Shown one piece after another: positions 1 to 8,207 of a stretch of DNA of 22,818 nt. The notes under the pieces were generated by a model, which had not been told where the DNA came from, ran no database searches, and saw only the letters and a list, made by a program, of their open reading frames with translations. The position numbers and the translations under genes are program-made. Position 1 is the stretch's first letter; every line of letters starts with the position of its first letter. The stretch comes from Pseudomonadota bacterium (GTDB taxonomy: Bacteria; Pseudomonadota; Alphaproteobacteria; Sphingomonadales; Sphingomonadaceae): the NCBI GenBank assembly GCA_023387085.1, contig JAEWIL010000028.1, forward strand, positions 1 through 22,818, written 5' to 3'.

Positions 1-1034
1 AGGCACACGACATAGGATGGTTGGTCATATGGCAGGGTTGGCTCGCCAAGCAGGTCGGCGGCGGCATTATGCCCGGCAAAGGCGCCGAGGCGGCGCGCGT
101 GCTGACATGACATCAGCGAAAAATTACCCTTATCGTCGGTGGCCGCCTTCGCGGTATCGCCGGTTGCGAAAATATGCGGCGCTCCAGGGACCCGCAAATC
201 GGGATCGACGAGGACGCGGCCGAGCGTGTCGCGCTCTCCGGGCAATTGTGCGGTCAGGGGCGAAGCACGCATGCCTGCCGACCAGATCACCGTGTCGGTT
301 TCGATCCGCGCGCCATCGTCGAGCGCGACACCGCCTTCGTCGAGGCCGGAAACGCCGGATCCGACGATCGTCTCGATACCGAGCTCGCGCAGCCGTGCCT
401 CGATATAAGGACGAGGCTCGTCACCCATGTCGCCGGCGACACACGGCCCATGCTCGACGATCACCACGCGCACCGGCGTGTCCTGCCCCAGGATTTCGCG
501 CAGCCGGTCGGGCATTTCGGTCGCCACCTCTATGCCCGTGAACCCGCCGCCGACCACCACCACAGTATCACGCGCGGGCGACGCTGGTCGATCGGCGAGT
601 GCTTGCAGATGTTTATCGAGTGCGACCGCGGCCGCCCGATCGTTCACGCTATGGCCGAAATCGGCAAGGCCAGGTATCGGCGGCTGAAATCCTTGGCTTC
701 CCGCGGCGACGACCAGACGATCATAGGGCAGCATTTCGGCCGCGCCGTCCACGCCCTTCAGACTGATAACGCCCTTCCCTGCATCGATCGTGTCGACCCA
801 TCCGGCACGGAAATCGATATCGGTCGCGGCGAACAGCTCGCCGAGGGGCGCCGTCATCGACGCGGGATTGCGTTCATAGAGGCGCGGCCTGACGATCAGC
901 GCGGGTTCGGGCGCGACGACGGTAATGGTCAAATCCGCTGGCGAGACACCCTTCTCATCACGCAGCCGCGCCGCCGAAAGGGCGGCCAGCAGTCCGGCGA
1001 AACCGGCTCCGATAATGACGATTTTCTGTGCCAC
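1..1034 (-). CDS. NAD(P)/FAD-dependent oxidoreductase, type-II NADH dehydrogenase-like (partial, 3' end outside window)
   Basis: Likely a membrane-associated flavoprotein that passes electrons from NAD(P)H to quinone (COG1252/Ndh type). Reading from a GTG start, the protein opens with a FAD-binding Rossmann motif, VIIGAGFAG at residues 6-14. A second nucleotide-binding motif, VVVGGGFTG, follows near residue 160, and the C-terminal FAD motif is HIFATGDTA near residue 300. This two-dinucleotide-fold order is the family pattern. About 344 codons are visible with no stop, so the gene runs off the left edge. The GTG start is chosen because GGAGAG lies four bases upstream and no in-frame ATG is close. 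It is transcribed away from the catabolic cluster and separated from it by about 770 bases, so a link to that cluster is not supported. It could equally be another pyridine-nucleotide disulfide-family oxidoreductase. Confidence 0.85.
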   Translation of the reverse strand, partial: MAQKIVIIGAGFAGLLAALSAARLRDEKGVSPADLTITVVAPEPALIVRPRLYERNPASMTAPLGELFAATDIDFRAGWVDTIDAGKGVISLKGVDGAAEMLPYDRLVVAAGSQGFQPPIPGLADFGHSVNDRAAAVALDKHLQALADRPASPARDTVVVVGGGFTGIEVATEMPDRLREILGQDTPVRVVIVEHGPCVAGDMGDEPRPYIEARLRELGIETIVGSGVSGLDEGGVALDDGARIETDTVIWSAGMRASPLTAQLPGERDTLGRVLVDPDLRVPGAPHIFATGDTAKAATDDKGNFSLMSCQHARRLGAFAGHNAAADLLGEPTLPYDQPSYVVC

Positions 1035-1804
1035 GGGACTCTCCTTGCTGAATGGGGCCTCCTCCAACCCGCTGAAACGGGCGCCGGGAAGATCGACCCG
1101 AGCATCGCGGACCGCCCGGCCCTCGCCTATCGTGCAAGGGGCTAGCGGCTGCAGACCGATGGCGAGGCAGACCTATTCCTTAGGACAGGGCGAGGTGACG
1201 GAATGTCGCACCCATCAAGTTGGCAGGCTGGCGGCACCGACCTTCAGAATCGATGCAGAAGGCTCAGCAAGCTGGCCGCGACAAGATCGCGCTCAAGAGG
1301 AGACAGGCGCATCGTAAGGGCCACCAGCGTAACCACGGTTTCGAATATCTGGGACGGTGCGTTGCGAAGAAAAGCACCTTGCAGCAAAGGCGCCCTTCGA
1401 ACCCCATTGCCCGAGCGCACCGCAAGTACCGCGAACGCGAAAACGCTGGCGCATTGCGCAAGCGGCAAATATGCCGAAGCCCGTAGGCAACCTCCGAAAG
1501 CGTACAGCTGAGAAAGTCGGGCGCTCGATTGCGCCGACGGGAAGATATTTCTTCGAGCGCTGTTCCAGAGAATGCGTGAAAGGGTTGGGGGGTGGCCTCG
1601 CATGATTTCTGCCTCGATGATGCGATGGCAGATTGCGTTCAGGAATGATTTACGACCATTCTACTCAATAGCCTAGTGACCCTGTGCGAACATATGGGTC
1701 GGAGGACTTGCGCCCAACATGCGGTGCCCTCAGGATGCAACTCTTCATCTCTGGCCGATAGCGGACTGGCGGCTTTGCATAAACTATCCGGAAAAAGCAG
1801 TCGC
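1035..1804. other. gene-poor stretch between NADH dehydrogenase-like gene and MFS gene
   Basis: I find no gene here that I can support. The longest open frame on the minus strand (1244-1603, 119 codons) reads as low-complexity Arg/Ala/Leu-rich protein with one short hydrophobic patch and no family signature or good ribosome binding site. Plus-strand frames are Arg/Lys-rich in the manner of shadow frames. The part from about 1200 to 1800 looks visibly less GC-rich than the flanking genes. It may be degenerate or transferred DNA, and it must also carry the promoter of the minus-strand flavoprotein gene, which I could not pinpoint. Confidence 0.5.
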
Positions 1805-3187
1805 TCAGATCGCTTGCCGTTCGCGAACACCGAGCATTCCTGCCCAGCCGATTGCCAGGAGAAGAACAAGGGCCGCATATCCGGCCTGTTGACTGTCCAA
1901 TATGCTTGTAGCGATGCTTATGAGGGCCGACCCCAGCCAGATCGTAACGGTGCCCGAAAGGGCATAGAGGCCGAACCAGCTGCCGACCGTCTCCGGCGTA
2001 GCAAGCGATGTCAGCATCGAACGACTTGAGGAGTAGCAACCGCAAATCCTAATGGCGTTGATGCTTGCGATGAACACGAACACCAGCTCGGGCAAGCGCG
2101 TGAACATCGGACCGTCCCAGACCGGAGCTCCAAAATAGTCTAGATAAAAGAGGCGGTCCGGAGCGATACCTATCATGGCCAACTGCCCGATGATGACTAT
2201 GGCCAGTTCGATCTGGATCGCGCGGCGCGGCCCAAAATGCCTGTCGAGCCGAGCACCGACAAGCCCTCCAATCGCGAGAAAACAGCTGACGACGATTGCG
2301 AGCGCGGTCAGCTCCAACGCTCCCCAACGCATCACACCAGCGGCATATATGCCGGTAAAGAGCAGGATGGCGGTCAGCCCATCGGTATAGATCATGCGCG
2401 AAACCAGAAAGGTCGCCATCGGCCTGTTGGATGGCAGGCTCCGCAACATGAGCTTCAGCTGCTGCAAGCTCGCACCGATCCCGCCGCCGACGCCTCGTGG
2501 TGCATCGCGCCCGCGAAGAAGAAGCGGCGCCGCTCCCAATGCGAAGACGAGCGCCACCAGGGGCCCCACGATCCTGTCGGTTTCATGGGCTGCGGCGGAC
2601 AGACCAAAAAGCGGCGCGGCAGGAAGCCAAGGCGCCGACATCTTGGCCGGAAGTGCAAAGCCCCAAAGCACGAACGCGAGGAGCGCGACCGAAATCGCGC
2701 TTCCGAGCGCAAGGCCGAGACCCGATGTGGCCGACGTCCGATCTGGCGGCGCGGCAAAGGGCAGGAGCGAATTATGCAGCACCTCGCTGTATGCGAAGAG
2801 CACACCCGCCAGAAAGATGACCCCGCAAGTCAGACCCAGCCCGAGGCCGGCAGGTGTTGCCCACCAGAGGCTGGCGCAGCAGATGACGATCGCGCTCGTG
2901 ATCGCTGCCAGCAGGGGCATCCGCCGCCCCGCCCTGTCCATCGCCGCGCCAAGCAGCGGTGCGGTCAGGGCAGCGAAAAGTCCGTAGGCCATCGCCAGCT
3001 TCGCCACGAGTGCCTGCCCGCTGACGGCATCCCCCGCCAGCACGGTCGCGAGATAGGGAATGAAGATATAGACTTTGATGAGGATGACATATGGCGTCCG
3101 CACGCCTTCGTAGAGAGCCCAGGCACGGGCGCTGCCGGGCAAGCTGCCGCCGCGTGCATTGTCATTCGTCGGTGCATATCCCGCCAT
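1805..3187 (-). CDS. MFS transporter, UMF1/Atg22-like
   Basis: Integral inner-membrane carrier of 460 residues with roughly twelve hydrophobic segments, the usual MFS size. The N-terminal third (LYEGVRTPYVILIKVYIFIPYL, then a TAPLLGAAMDRAGRR loop, then HNSLLPFAA and TSATSGLGLALG) resembles the UMF1/Atg22-like branch, where the first helix, the D-R-x-GRR loop after helix two or three and the SGLGxAxG stretch are typical. It is the last gene of a minus-strand run: its ATG lies nine bases after the VOC stop, so it is very probably co-transcribed with the VOC, alcohol dehydrogenase and FAH-hydrolase genes. The ribosome site is weak (GAGCGCGAG), which suggests translational coupling. Role inferred: uptake or export of the cluster's substrate or a product. 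The transported compound cannot be read from sequence. Confidence 0.82.
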   Translation of the reverse strand: MAGYAPTNDNARGGSLPGSARAWALYEGVRTPYVILIKVYIFIPYLATVLAGDAVSGQALVAKLAMAYGLFAALTAPLLGAAMDRAGRRMPLLAAITSAIVICCASLWWATPAGLGLGLTCGVIFLAGVLFAYSEVLHNSLLPFAAPPDRTSATSGLGLALGSAISVALLAFVLWGFALPAKMSAPWLPAAPLFGLSAAAHETDRIVGPLVALVFALGAAPLLLRGRDAPRGVGGGIGASLQQLKLMLRSLPSNRPMATFLVSRMIYTDGLTAILLFTGIYAAGVMRWGALELTALAIVVSCFLAIGGLVGARLDRHFGPRRAIQIELAIVIIGQLAMIGIAPDRLFYLDYFGAPVWDGPMFTRLPELVFVFIASINAIRICGCYSSSRSMLTSLATPETVGSWFGLYALSGTVTIWLGSALISIATSILDSQQAGYAALVLLLAIGWAGMLGVRERQAI

Positions 3188-3196
3188 GGCTCGCGC

Positions 3197-3679
3197 TCAG
3201 TGGGTCGGACCGTCTTCGGCGATCAACCGCGCATTTTCGGCGATGACATCCTCGGCGCTCATCATGAGATCGATCGGTTTGCCGAATGGCTGCGGAACAT
3301 CGATACCGGTCTGCCAGTAGATTTCGTTCGGATTGCCCTCGGGGTCAGAGAAATAGACGCCGATCGCATTGCCGTGGGTGATTACCATGCGGATCGGCGA
3401 ACCATAATCGAGGATGGCCCGGTACAGCGACTGCAACGACGGCAAGTCGGCGACACGCCAGCTGATCTGGTTGATGAGCTTGACGTCGCGCGGCGCGGTC
3501 CGTCCTTTCGCCAGGACGATCTCATGATGCTCCACCTCCGGCCTCGAGGACAGAAAAGTCGCTCCCAGTTCGGGCGCTTCGTCGGTCACGGTCAGACCAA
3601 GTACGCGCCCATAGAAATCGCGCATGGTGTCGAGGTCCTCGACATGAAGGCCAGCATGGCCCAGCTCCGCAATGCCCAT
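3197..3679 (-). CDS. VOC superfamily protein (glyoxalase / extradiol dioxygenase fold)
   Basis: A 160-residue vicinal-oxygen-chelate protein with two beta-alpha-beta-beta-beta modules. The first module begins ELGHAGLHVEDLDTMRDFYGRVLGL, the standard VOC opening. The likely metal ligands are His8 (or His12), His51 or His52, His102 and Glu119 in the GVYFSDPEGNPNEIYW segment. The family includes extradiol dioxygenases, glyoxalases, isomerases and epimerases. A one-domain-pair protein of this size fits any of these, so the reaction is open. A TTG at 3694 would add five residues, but AGGAGAAGG six bases before the ATG at 3679 makes that ATG the better start. It begins 11 bases after the alcohol dehydrogenase stop and precedes the MFS gene by nine bases, so it belongs to the same operon. 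Confidence 0.87.
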   Translation of the reverse strand: MGIAELGHAGLHVEDLDTMRDFYGRVLGLTVTDEAPELGATFLSSRPEVEHHEIVLAKGRTAPRDVKLINQISWRVADLPSLQSLYRAILDYGSPIRMVITHGNAIGVYFSDPEGNPNEIYWQTGIDVPQPFGKPIDLMMSAEDVIAENARLIAEDGPTH

Positions 3680-3690
3680 CTGCCTTCTCC

Positions 3691-4725
3691 TCAAGCTTGC
3701 GTCATGTTCGGCGCTATCAGCACCTTCAGCTGCTCGCCCGCCGGATCGAGCAGCGCGTCGAACATCGCGTCGACCTGCTCGAGCGGAACGATCGCCGTCA
3801 CGATATCCTCGGCGCGCACCCGCCCGGCGGCGAGATGACCGATCGCCTCCTCCATCTCTTCCTGCGTGCAGCTCGCCGAACCCACGATTTCGACTTCCTT
3901 CTGCACCACAGAATATTGCGAGATCAGCACCGGCGCCTTGGGCACGCCCTGCAATATGACACGGCCGTTATAGGCGATGAGGTCGACAGCCAGCCCAGCC
4001 GCCTCGACATGGCCCGTGCATTCGAAAATTGCCGTCGGCCGACGCTCGCCAAGCGCCGCCGCGCCGCCGTCCTTCACAGCGGCAAGATCGACGGCGCGAT
4101 AGCCCGACTTCTGGACCAGCGCGCGGCGCGCCGGATTGGGATCGACAAAAACGATATCGACGACCCCCCGAGCTTTCAGAGCCGCAGCCGTCATCGCGCC
4201 GATCGGGCCGGCGCCCAATATGCAGACGGGATCACCCGCCCTTACGATCGACTTATTGACGCCGTGAAACGCGATAGCGAGCGGCTCGGCAATTCCGGCC
4301 TGATCGAAACTCAGGCTATCGGGAATGCGGTGAAGCAGGTTCGGCCCGACAGTGATATGCTCGGCATAGCCGCCTTGTGCGACGCCATGACCGAGCGCGG
4401 CATCGAGATGGTCGAGGCAAAGATAGTCACGCCCGCTCAAGCACATCTCGCACTGCCCGCACGGGCTGCCATGATAGAGGGCGACGCGGTCACCCTCCTG
4501 CCAACCGGAAACCCCGTCACCGACTGCGGCGACCGTTCCGACGATCTCATGACCGAGCACGCTGCCTACCGCCCAGCGCGGATTGGAGCTGGTCCTCGCG
4601 ACAAGGTCCGTTCCACAAATGCCGCAGCGTTCGACGCGAACCTTAACCGTATCACGAGTGACCTCGGGTTCTTCGATCTCGGCGACCTCGATCGTGCGTT
4701 CGGGAGAAATACGGGCTACCTTCAT
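3691..4725 (-). CDS. zinc-dependent alcohol dehydrogenase (MDR superfamily)
   Basis: NAD(P)-dependent oxidation of an alcohol, or reduction of a ketone or aldehyde, in the cytoplasm. The 344-residue protein has all hallmarks of a zinc MDR enzyme. These are the catalytic-zinc CGICGTD motif (Cys34, Cys37), GHE at 58-60, Glu147 in the AEP stretch, the four structural-zinc cysteines at 89, 92, 95 and 103, and the Rossmann motif GAGPIG at 171-176. The overall pattern resembles threonine/sorbitol/butanediol-type dehydrogenases rather than short ethanol dehydrogenases. The ATG at 4725 overlaps the TGA of the upstream FAH-family gene by four bases, a tight coupling. No residue of the two zinc sites is missing, so it should be active. 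The substrate is presumably an intermediate of the cluster's pathway. Confidence 0.93.
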   Translation of the reverse strand: MKVARISPERTIEVAEIEEPEVTRDTVKVRVERCGICGTDLVARTSSNPRWAVGSVLGHEIVGTVAAVGDGVSGWQEGDRVALYHGSPCGQCEMCLSGRDYLCLDHLDAALGHGVAQGGYAEHITVGPNLLHRIPDSLSFDQAGIAEPLAIAFHGVNKSIVRAGDPVCILGAGPIGAMTAAALKARGVVDIVFVDPNPARRALVQKSGYRAVDLAAVKDGGAAALGERRPTAIFECTGHVEAAGLAVDLIAYNGRVILQGVPKAPVLISQYSVVQKEVEIVGSASCTQEEMEEAIGHLAAGRVRAEDIVTAIVPLEQVDAMFDALLDPAGEQLKVLIAPNMTQA

Positions 4726-5573
4726 GCGGCTTGCTCCTCGGTGATAGAATTGGTCAGCGTGCCGATGCCCTCAACCCAGGTCGTCAGAACATCGCCAGGC
4801 TTCAAAAAGACAGGGGGCTTTCGCGTCGCGCCAACGCCTTCGGGTGTGCCGGTAAAAATGAGATCGCCGGGATACATCGGCACGAGGTGCGAAATATATT
4901 CGACCAGCGCGCCCACCGAAAAGATGAAGTCGCTCGTTCGCGAACTCTGCATCGTGACACCGTTGACGGCGCAGCCAAGTTCGAGATCGTCAGGGTTTGC
5001 AAATTCGTCAGGCGTGACGACCAGCGGCCCTACCGGCCCGAACCCGGGCAGCGATTTTGCCATCGAAAATTGCGGCATCGGCCCGAGGCGCTGGATGCTC
5101 CGTTCCGAAATATCCTGTCCCGCAGCAAGACCCGCGACATGATCCCAGGCCTCGGCGGCGGCGACGTTTCGTGCTTCCCGGCCCATAACGACGACGAGCT
5201 CGACTTCCCAGTCGACGCGCTCGTGACGGATGGCCACCGCATCGGTCGGCCCCGTAAGGCAGCTCGGAAATTTGGTGAAGATGACGGGCTGGTCGGGCGG
5301 TGCCACCCCGGCTTCGGCCGCATGTGCCCGGTAATTTGCGCCGATCGCGAAAACCTGGCGCGGCCGGGGAACGGGAAGCTCGAAGCGAACGGGGTCCACG
5401 GGCACCAGGCGCTCCGCCCCGACTTCCGCCGACCAGCCGCGAAATTCATCCCACACATCATAGAGCGCCTGAGGGTCCGGCGCGAAGCGCCCGCCCGACG
5501 CTTCCGCGATGTCGGCCCCCAATCCGTCAGCCGTCACCAGCCACGCGCGGCCGCCGATTGAACCGATCCGCAT
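4722..5573 (-). CDS. fumarylacetoacetate hydrolase (FAH) family protein
   Basis: A 283-residue FAH-superfamily enzyme. Members hydrolyse or decarboxylate 1,3-dioxo compounds (fumarylacetoacetate, acylpyruvates) or hydrate 2-oxo-pent-4-enoates, using a divalent metal. Visible signatures are FAIGANYRAHAAEAG (75-89), the metal-binding Glu123 and Glu125 in DWEVELVVVMG, Asp154 in GQDIS, and the C-terminal PGDLIFTGTPEGVG (235-248). The SERSIQR segment replaces the more common SARDxQ. The ATG at 5573 is preferred over the longer frame start at 5627 because AGGAGAGGTGAA sits directly before it and the extra 18 residues would cross the operator. It is the first gene of an operon with the alcohol dehydrogenase, VOC and MFS genes, and carries its own promoter with the cluster palindrome. 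Best guess: hydrolytic C-C cleavage late in a catabolic route. Confidence 0.92.
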   Translation of the reverse strand: MRIGSIGGRAWLVTADGLGADIAEASGGRFAPDPQALYDVWDEFRGWSAEVGAERLVPVDPVRFELPVPRPRQVFAIGANYRAHAAEAGVAPPDQPVIFTKFPSCLTGPTDAVAIRHERVDWEVELVVVMGREARNVAAAEAWDHVAGLAAGQDISERSIQRLGPMPQFSMAKSLPGFGPVGPLVVTPDEFANPDDLELGCAVNGVTMQSSRTSDFIFSVGALVEYISHLVPMYPGDLIFTGTPEGVGATRKPPVFLKPGDVLTTWVEGIGTLTNSITEEQAA

Positions 5574-5588
5574 TTCACCTCTCCTACT

Positions 5589-5609
5589 TATGATACATTT
5601 TGTATCGTA
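5589..5609. promoter_or_regulatory. cluster-1 operator copy A (21-bp palindrome) before FAH operon
   Basis: Reads TATGATAC-N5-GTATCGTA, one mismatch from the perfect inverted repeat TACGATAC-N5-GTATCGTA seen at 8673-8693. The centre is also a fully palindromic GATACA-TTT-TGTATC. The length and symmetry fit a TetR-family dimer site. It lies between the SDR stop (5629) and the FAH start (5573). The same motif occurs twice more in this window, only at cluster-1 entry points. Confidence 0.85.
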
Positions 5610-5627
5610 TATATGTCTGGCCGTCAA
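5599..5627 (-). promoter_or_regulatory. predicted promoter of FAH-ADH-VOC-MFS operon
   Basis: On the minus strand TTGACG (5627-5622) is followed, after 17 bases, by TACAAA (5604-5599), which falls inside the operator. Bound repressor would cover the -10 region. This is a sequence match only; the start of transcription has not been seen. Confidence 0.55.
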
Positions 5628-5628
5628 C

Positions 5629-6390
5629 TCACCAGGGCATCGTCATGCCGCCGTTGGCGCGCAATATCTGGCCGGTCACGAAGGCACTGGCATCCGAGGC
5701 GAGATACAGGCACTGGTGCGCAATATCGTCCGGAGTCCCGACGCGCCCGAGCGGCGCACTCTTGCTCCAGCGATCGAGATAGGCGGCGCGATCGGCCGCC
5801 GCCGGACCCGCGGCCTCCATCGACAGCCCGGTCGGCACGAAACCCGGTGCGACGGCGTTGACGCGGATGCCGTCGCCGCCCACCTCATTGGCGAGGACCT
5901 TGGTCAGCATCGCGACCGCAGCTTTCGAGATCGAATAGCTCGCGTTGGTCGGGATCGCGAGATCGATCGCGGACGACACCATGTTCACGATCGCGCCGCG
6001 CCGCGCCGCGATCATGGACGGCAACACCGCCTGGATGCAATTGAGCGTGCCTTTGAAATTGACCGCAAAGATCGCCTCGAAACGCGCGGGGTCCATGTCT
6101 TCGACACGCTCGCCCGAACTCGCCACTCCGGCGATGTTCGCGAGGATATCGACACCGCCGGCGGCGAAGGATGTCAGCGCCTTTCCGACTGATGCCCGAT
6201 CGGCGACATCGACGGCCGCGAAACAGCCCCCGATGGCGGACGCCGTTTCGCCGGCGGCTGCCGCATCACGATCGATGCAGAGCACATGCGCCCCGGCCTC
6301 GGCAAAGAGTGTCGCCGTCGCGCGGCCAAGACCGGCGCCAGCGCCGGTCACGATGGCGCGGCGGCCAGAGAGGGAAAGGCGATCGATCAT
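5629..6390 (-). CDS. SDR family oxidoreductase (first paralogue)
   Basis: Classical short-chain dehydrogenase/reductase of 253 residues acting on a secondary alcohol or ketone in the cytoplasm. It shows TGAGAGLG (15-22), Asp40 after strand two (which favours NAD over NADP), NIAG (85-88, a variant of NNAG), catalytic Ser139 or Ser140, and YSISK with Tyr152 and Lys156. The C-terminal end NGGMTMPW closely matches the NGGISMPW end of the second SDR (7388-8161), and the two align along their length, so they are paralogues. Its ATG at 6390 overlaps the TGA of the upstream MDR gene (ATGA), with GGAG five bases upstream. A much longer open frame to 6588 is not used, since it would add Arg-rich sequence within the MDR gene. 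It is the last gene of the SDR-MDR-SDR operon. Confidence 0.93.
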   Translation of the reverse strand: MIDRLSLSGRRAIVTGAGAGLGRATATLFAEAGAHVLCIDRDAAAAGETASAIGGCFAAVDVADRASVGKALTSFAAGGVDILANIAGVASSGERVEDMDPARFEAIFAVNFKGTLNCIQAVLPSMIAARRGAIVNMVSSAIDLAIPTNASYSISKAAVAMLTKVLANEVGGDGIRVNAVAPGFVPTGLSMEAAGPAAADRAAYLDRWSKSAPLGRVGTPDDIAHQCLYLASDASAFVTGQILRANGGMTMPW

Positions 6391-7394
6391 AGAAGCTCCG
6401 GATTGGGAGCGAGCAACCGCTTGCCGCGATTGGCCCCGCTGAAGAGGCCGGCGAGAGCGCCGGCGAAATTTTCGAGACCGGCCTCGATGTCCACAACACC
6501 GACGAGCCGCCCTTCTTCGTACCAGCGCGCGAGGCGCCGTGTCGCTTCGCCAAATCGGGCGGCGTGATCGTGCACGAGAAAGCCGCACATCGTCGCCCGG
6601 CGAACCACGAGATTCAGATAGTTGGACGGACCGCTACGCTCGTCGCTGTTATATTGCGAGATCCCGCCGCACACGACGATCCGCGCACCCTCGGCAAGAT
6701 TGCCGAGCGCCGCCTCGAGAAACGCCCCGCCGACATTGTCGAATACAAGGTCGGCACCTTCCGGCATCGCCTGCCCGATCGACGCAGCGAGATCGCCGGT
6801 ACGATAGTCGAGGGCAGGAATGCCGAAGCGCTCCGCCGCCCAGGCACACTTATCGGCCCCACCCGCGGTGCCGATGACCTCCGCACCCGCAATTCCGGCA
6901 AGTTGCACCGCGGCCGACCCGACCGCCCCCGCAGCTCCGCTGACAATCACCCGGTCGCCGGCCTTGATGCAGCCATGGGTGAAAAGCCCGAACCAGGCGC
7001 TAAGTCCGCTGATACCGAGGACACCCAGATGGTGCGGCAGAGCCCCCGCCGATCCGTCCGGCAACACCGCAACCTGCTCCCCGCGGCTCGTCGCATGGCT
7101 GGCGACCCCGAAGGGTCCACGGACCAGCGTTCCTGGCGGGAAGCGGTCGGTCCGGCTCTCCACGACCCGGCCAATCGCGATCGCCGGCATGGGCCCACCG
7201 ATCGCAACCGGCGTCCGGTACGTGTCCTCGCCGCTGATCCAGGTCCGCATCGCCGGATCGACAGAAACGTAAAGAAGTTCCACGACGAATCCATCGGGCG
7301 GGCAATCGAGAATCCAGCTCTCGATCGCAAAATCCGCTATGGTCGGCATCCCTTCGGGGCGCCGGGCCAGTGTCAGGATGTGCGCGGTCACCAT
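6387..7394 (-). CDS. NADP-dependent MDR oxidoreductase, LTB4-dehydrogenase / CurA-type
   Basis: A 335-residue zinc-free medium-chain reductase. The YVSVDPAMRTW motif (42-52) is the hallmark of the leukotriene-B4 dehydrogenase/CurA/YncB branch, whose members reduce the double bond of alpha,beta-unsaturated ketones or aldehydes with NADPH. The cofactor loop is SGAAGAVGS (152-160), followed by the GADKC-type segment. The structural zinc cysteines of the neighbouring alcohol dehydrogenase are absent. The ATG at 7394 lies inside the last codons of the upstream SDR gene (its TGA is at 7388-7390), and the ribosome site is poor, so translation is probably coupled. It lies between two paralogous SDR genes, which suggests an alternating oxidation and enone-reduction sequence. 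That role is inference. Confidence 0.9.
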   Translation of the reverse strand: MVTAHILTLARRPEGMPTIADFAIESWILDCPPDGFVVELLYVSVDPAMRTWISGEDTYRTPVAIGGPMPAIAIGRVVESRTDRFPPGTLVRGPFGVASHATSRGEQVAVLPDGSAGALPHHLGVLGISGLSAWFGLFTHGCIKAGDRVIVSGAAGAVGSAAVQLAGIAGAEVIGTAGGADKCAWAAERFGIPALDYRTGDLAASIGQAMPEGADLVFDNVGGAFLEAALGNLAEGARIVVCGGISQYNSDERSGPSNYLNLVVRRATMCGFLVHDHAARFGEATRRLARWYEEGRLVGVVDIEAGLENFAGALAGLFSGANRGKRLLAPNPELL

Positions 7395-8161
7395 GGCATC
7401 GAGATCCCGCCATTGGTACGCAGCGTCTGGCCGGTCACATAGGATGCGGCATCGCTGGCAAGATAGAGAATCTGCGCCGCGACATCTTCGACCGAGCAGA
7501 GCATGCCAAGCGGAGACTTCGCCCTCCACCAGTCCAGATAGCGCTCGCGCCCTTCAGGGTCGCCCGCGTATCGGACAAGGCTCAACTCGCTTGGAATGAA
7601 GCTCGGCGCAACGGCATTCACCCGGATACCGTCCCCCGCGACCTCCGCCGCCAATATCTTGGTCAGCGCCGAGATCGAGGCTTTGGCGACAGCGTAGCTT
7701 GCAATGGTCGCCGGCGCGATATCGATCGCCTCCGAGCTCATGTTGACGATGGCACCGCCGCCTGCTGCCCGCAGGTGAGGCACGGCGGCCTGACAGCCGC
7801 TGAGCACACCGCCGAAGTGCGCAGCGAACATCGCGTCGAATGCTTGTTCGTCGAGATCGATCACACGCTGCGAGCGACCGGCGATACCGGCGAGATTGCA
7901 CACGATTGTGAGATTACCGTCCGTCGCCGCGACATCGATAGCGGTCCGAACCGCGCTCGCGTCCGACACGTCGAGCGCAACAGCAGTGCCCCCGACGCGG
8001 TCCGCAACGGCACGCGCGGCCTCCTCGCGGATATCGGCACAATGCACATGAGCCCCGGCGTCCGCGAGCGCCCTCGCCACAGCCTCGCCGATCGCCCCGC
8101 CCGCGCCGGTCACGAAGGCGGTGCGCCCGTCGAGCCGCCATACATCAAAGGGACTCGTCAT
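7388..8161 (-). CDS. SDR family oxidoreductase (second paralogue)
   Basis: A 257-residue classical SDR with TGAGGAIG at 18-25, Asp43 (NAD preference), NLAG at 89-92 in place of NNAG, Ser142 or Ser143, and YAVAK with Tyr156 and Lys160. It oxidises an alcohol or reduces a ketone; the substrate is unknown. It ends NGGISMPW, almost like its paralogue at 5629-6390. It is the first gene of the SDR-MDR-SDR operon. Its start is supported by GGGAG eight bases upstream, and a perfect TATAAT lies about 22 bases upstream, touching the shared operator. It is divergent from the lipocalin-like gene with only 45 bases between the two start codons. Confidence 0.94.
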   Translation of the reverse strand: MTSPFDVWRLDGRTAFVTGAGGAIGEAVARALADAGAHVHCADIREEAARAVADRVGGTAVALDVSDASAVRTAIDVAATDGNLTIVCNLAGIAGRSQRVIDLDEQAFDAMFAAHFGGVLSGCQAAVPHLRAAGGGAIVNMSSEAIDIAPATIASYAVAKASISALTKILAAEVAGDGIRVNAVAPSFIPSELSLVRYAGDPEGRERYLDWWRAKSPLGMLCSVEDVAAQILYLASDAASYVTGQTLRTNGGISMPW

Positions 8162-8182
8162 TCAGCAGACTCCCGTGATAGC

Positions 8183-8188
8183 ATTATA
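8183..8188 (-). promoter_or_regulatory. -10 box (TATAAT) of the SDR-MDR-SDR operon
   Basis: A perfect TATAAT on the minus strand overlaps the edge of operator copy B by two bases. No convincing -35 hexamer is seen at 16-18 bases; the sequence there is AT-rich and partly inside the divergent gene. Repressor bound at 8187-8207 would cover the -10/-35 spacer. Confidence 0.6.
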
Positions 8189-8207
8189 CGAAACAAGGAG
8201 TATCGTA
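8187..8207. promoter_or_regulatory. cluster-1 operator copy B, in the divergent SDR / lipocalin-like gap
   Basis: Reads TACGAAAC-N5-GTATCGTA, one mismatch from the perfect form. The five-base spacer AAGGA and the next base supply the AGGAG ribosome site of the plus-strand gene, and the last base of the palindrome is the A of its ATG. A single site therefore covers elements of both divergent genes. Confidence 0.83.

Noticed and set aside
1244..1603. Minus-strand open frame of 119 codons as a small protein
   Set aside because: No ribosome site and no recognisable domain; the hydrophobic patch is short. Not enough to call a gene.
2237..3838. Long open frame of 533 codons on the plus strand opposite the MFS, VOC and ADH genes
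   Set aside because: It has an Arg/Pro/His-rich composition with no motifs, and lies antisense to three genes with clear families. High-GC shadow frame.
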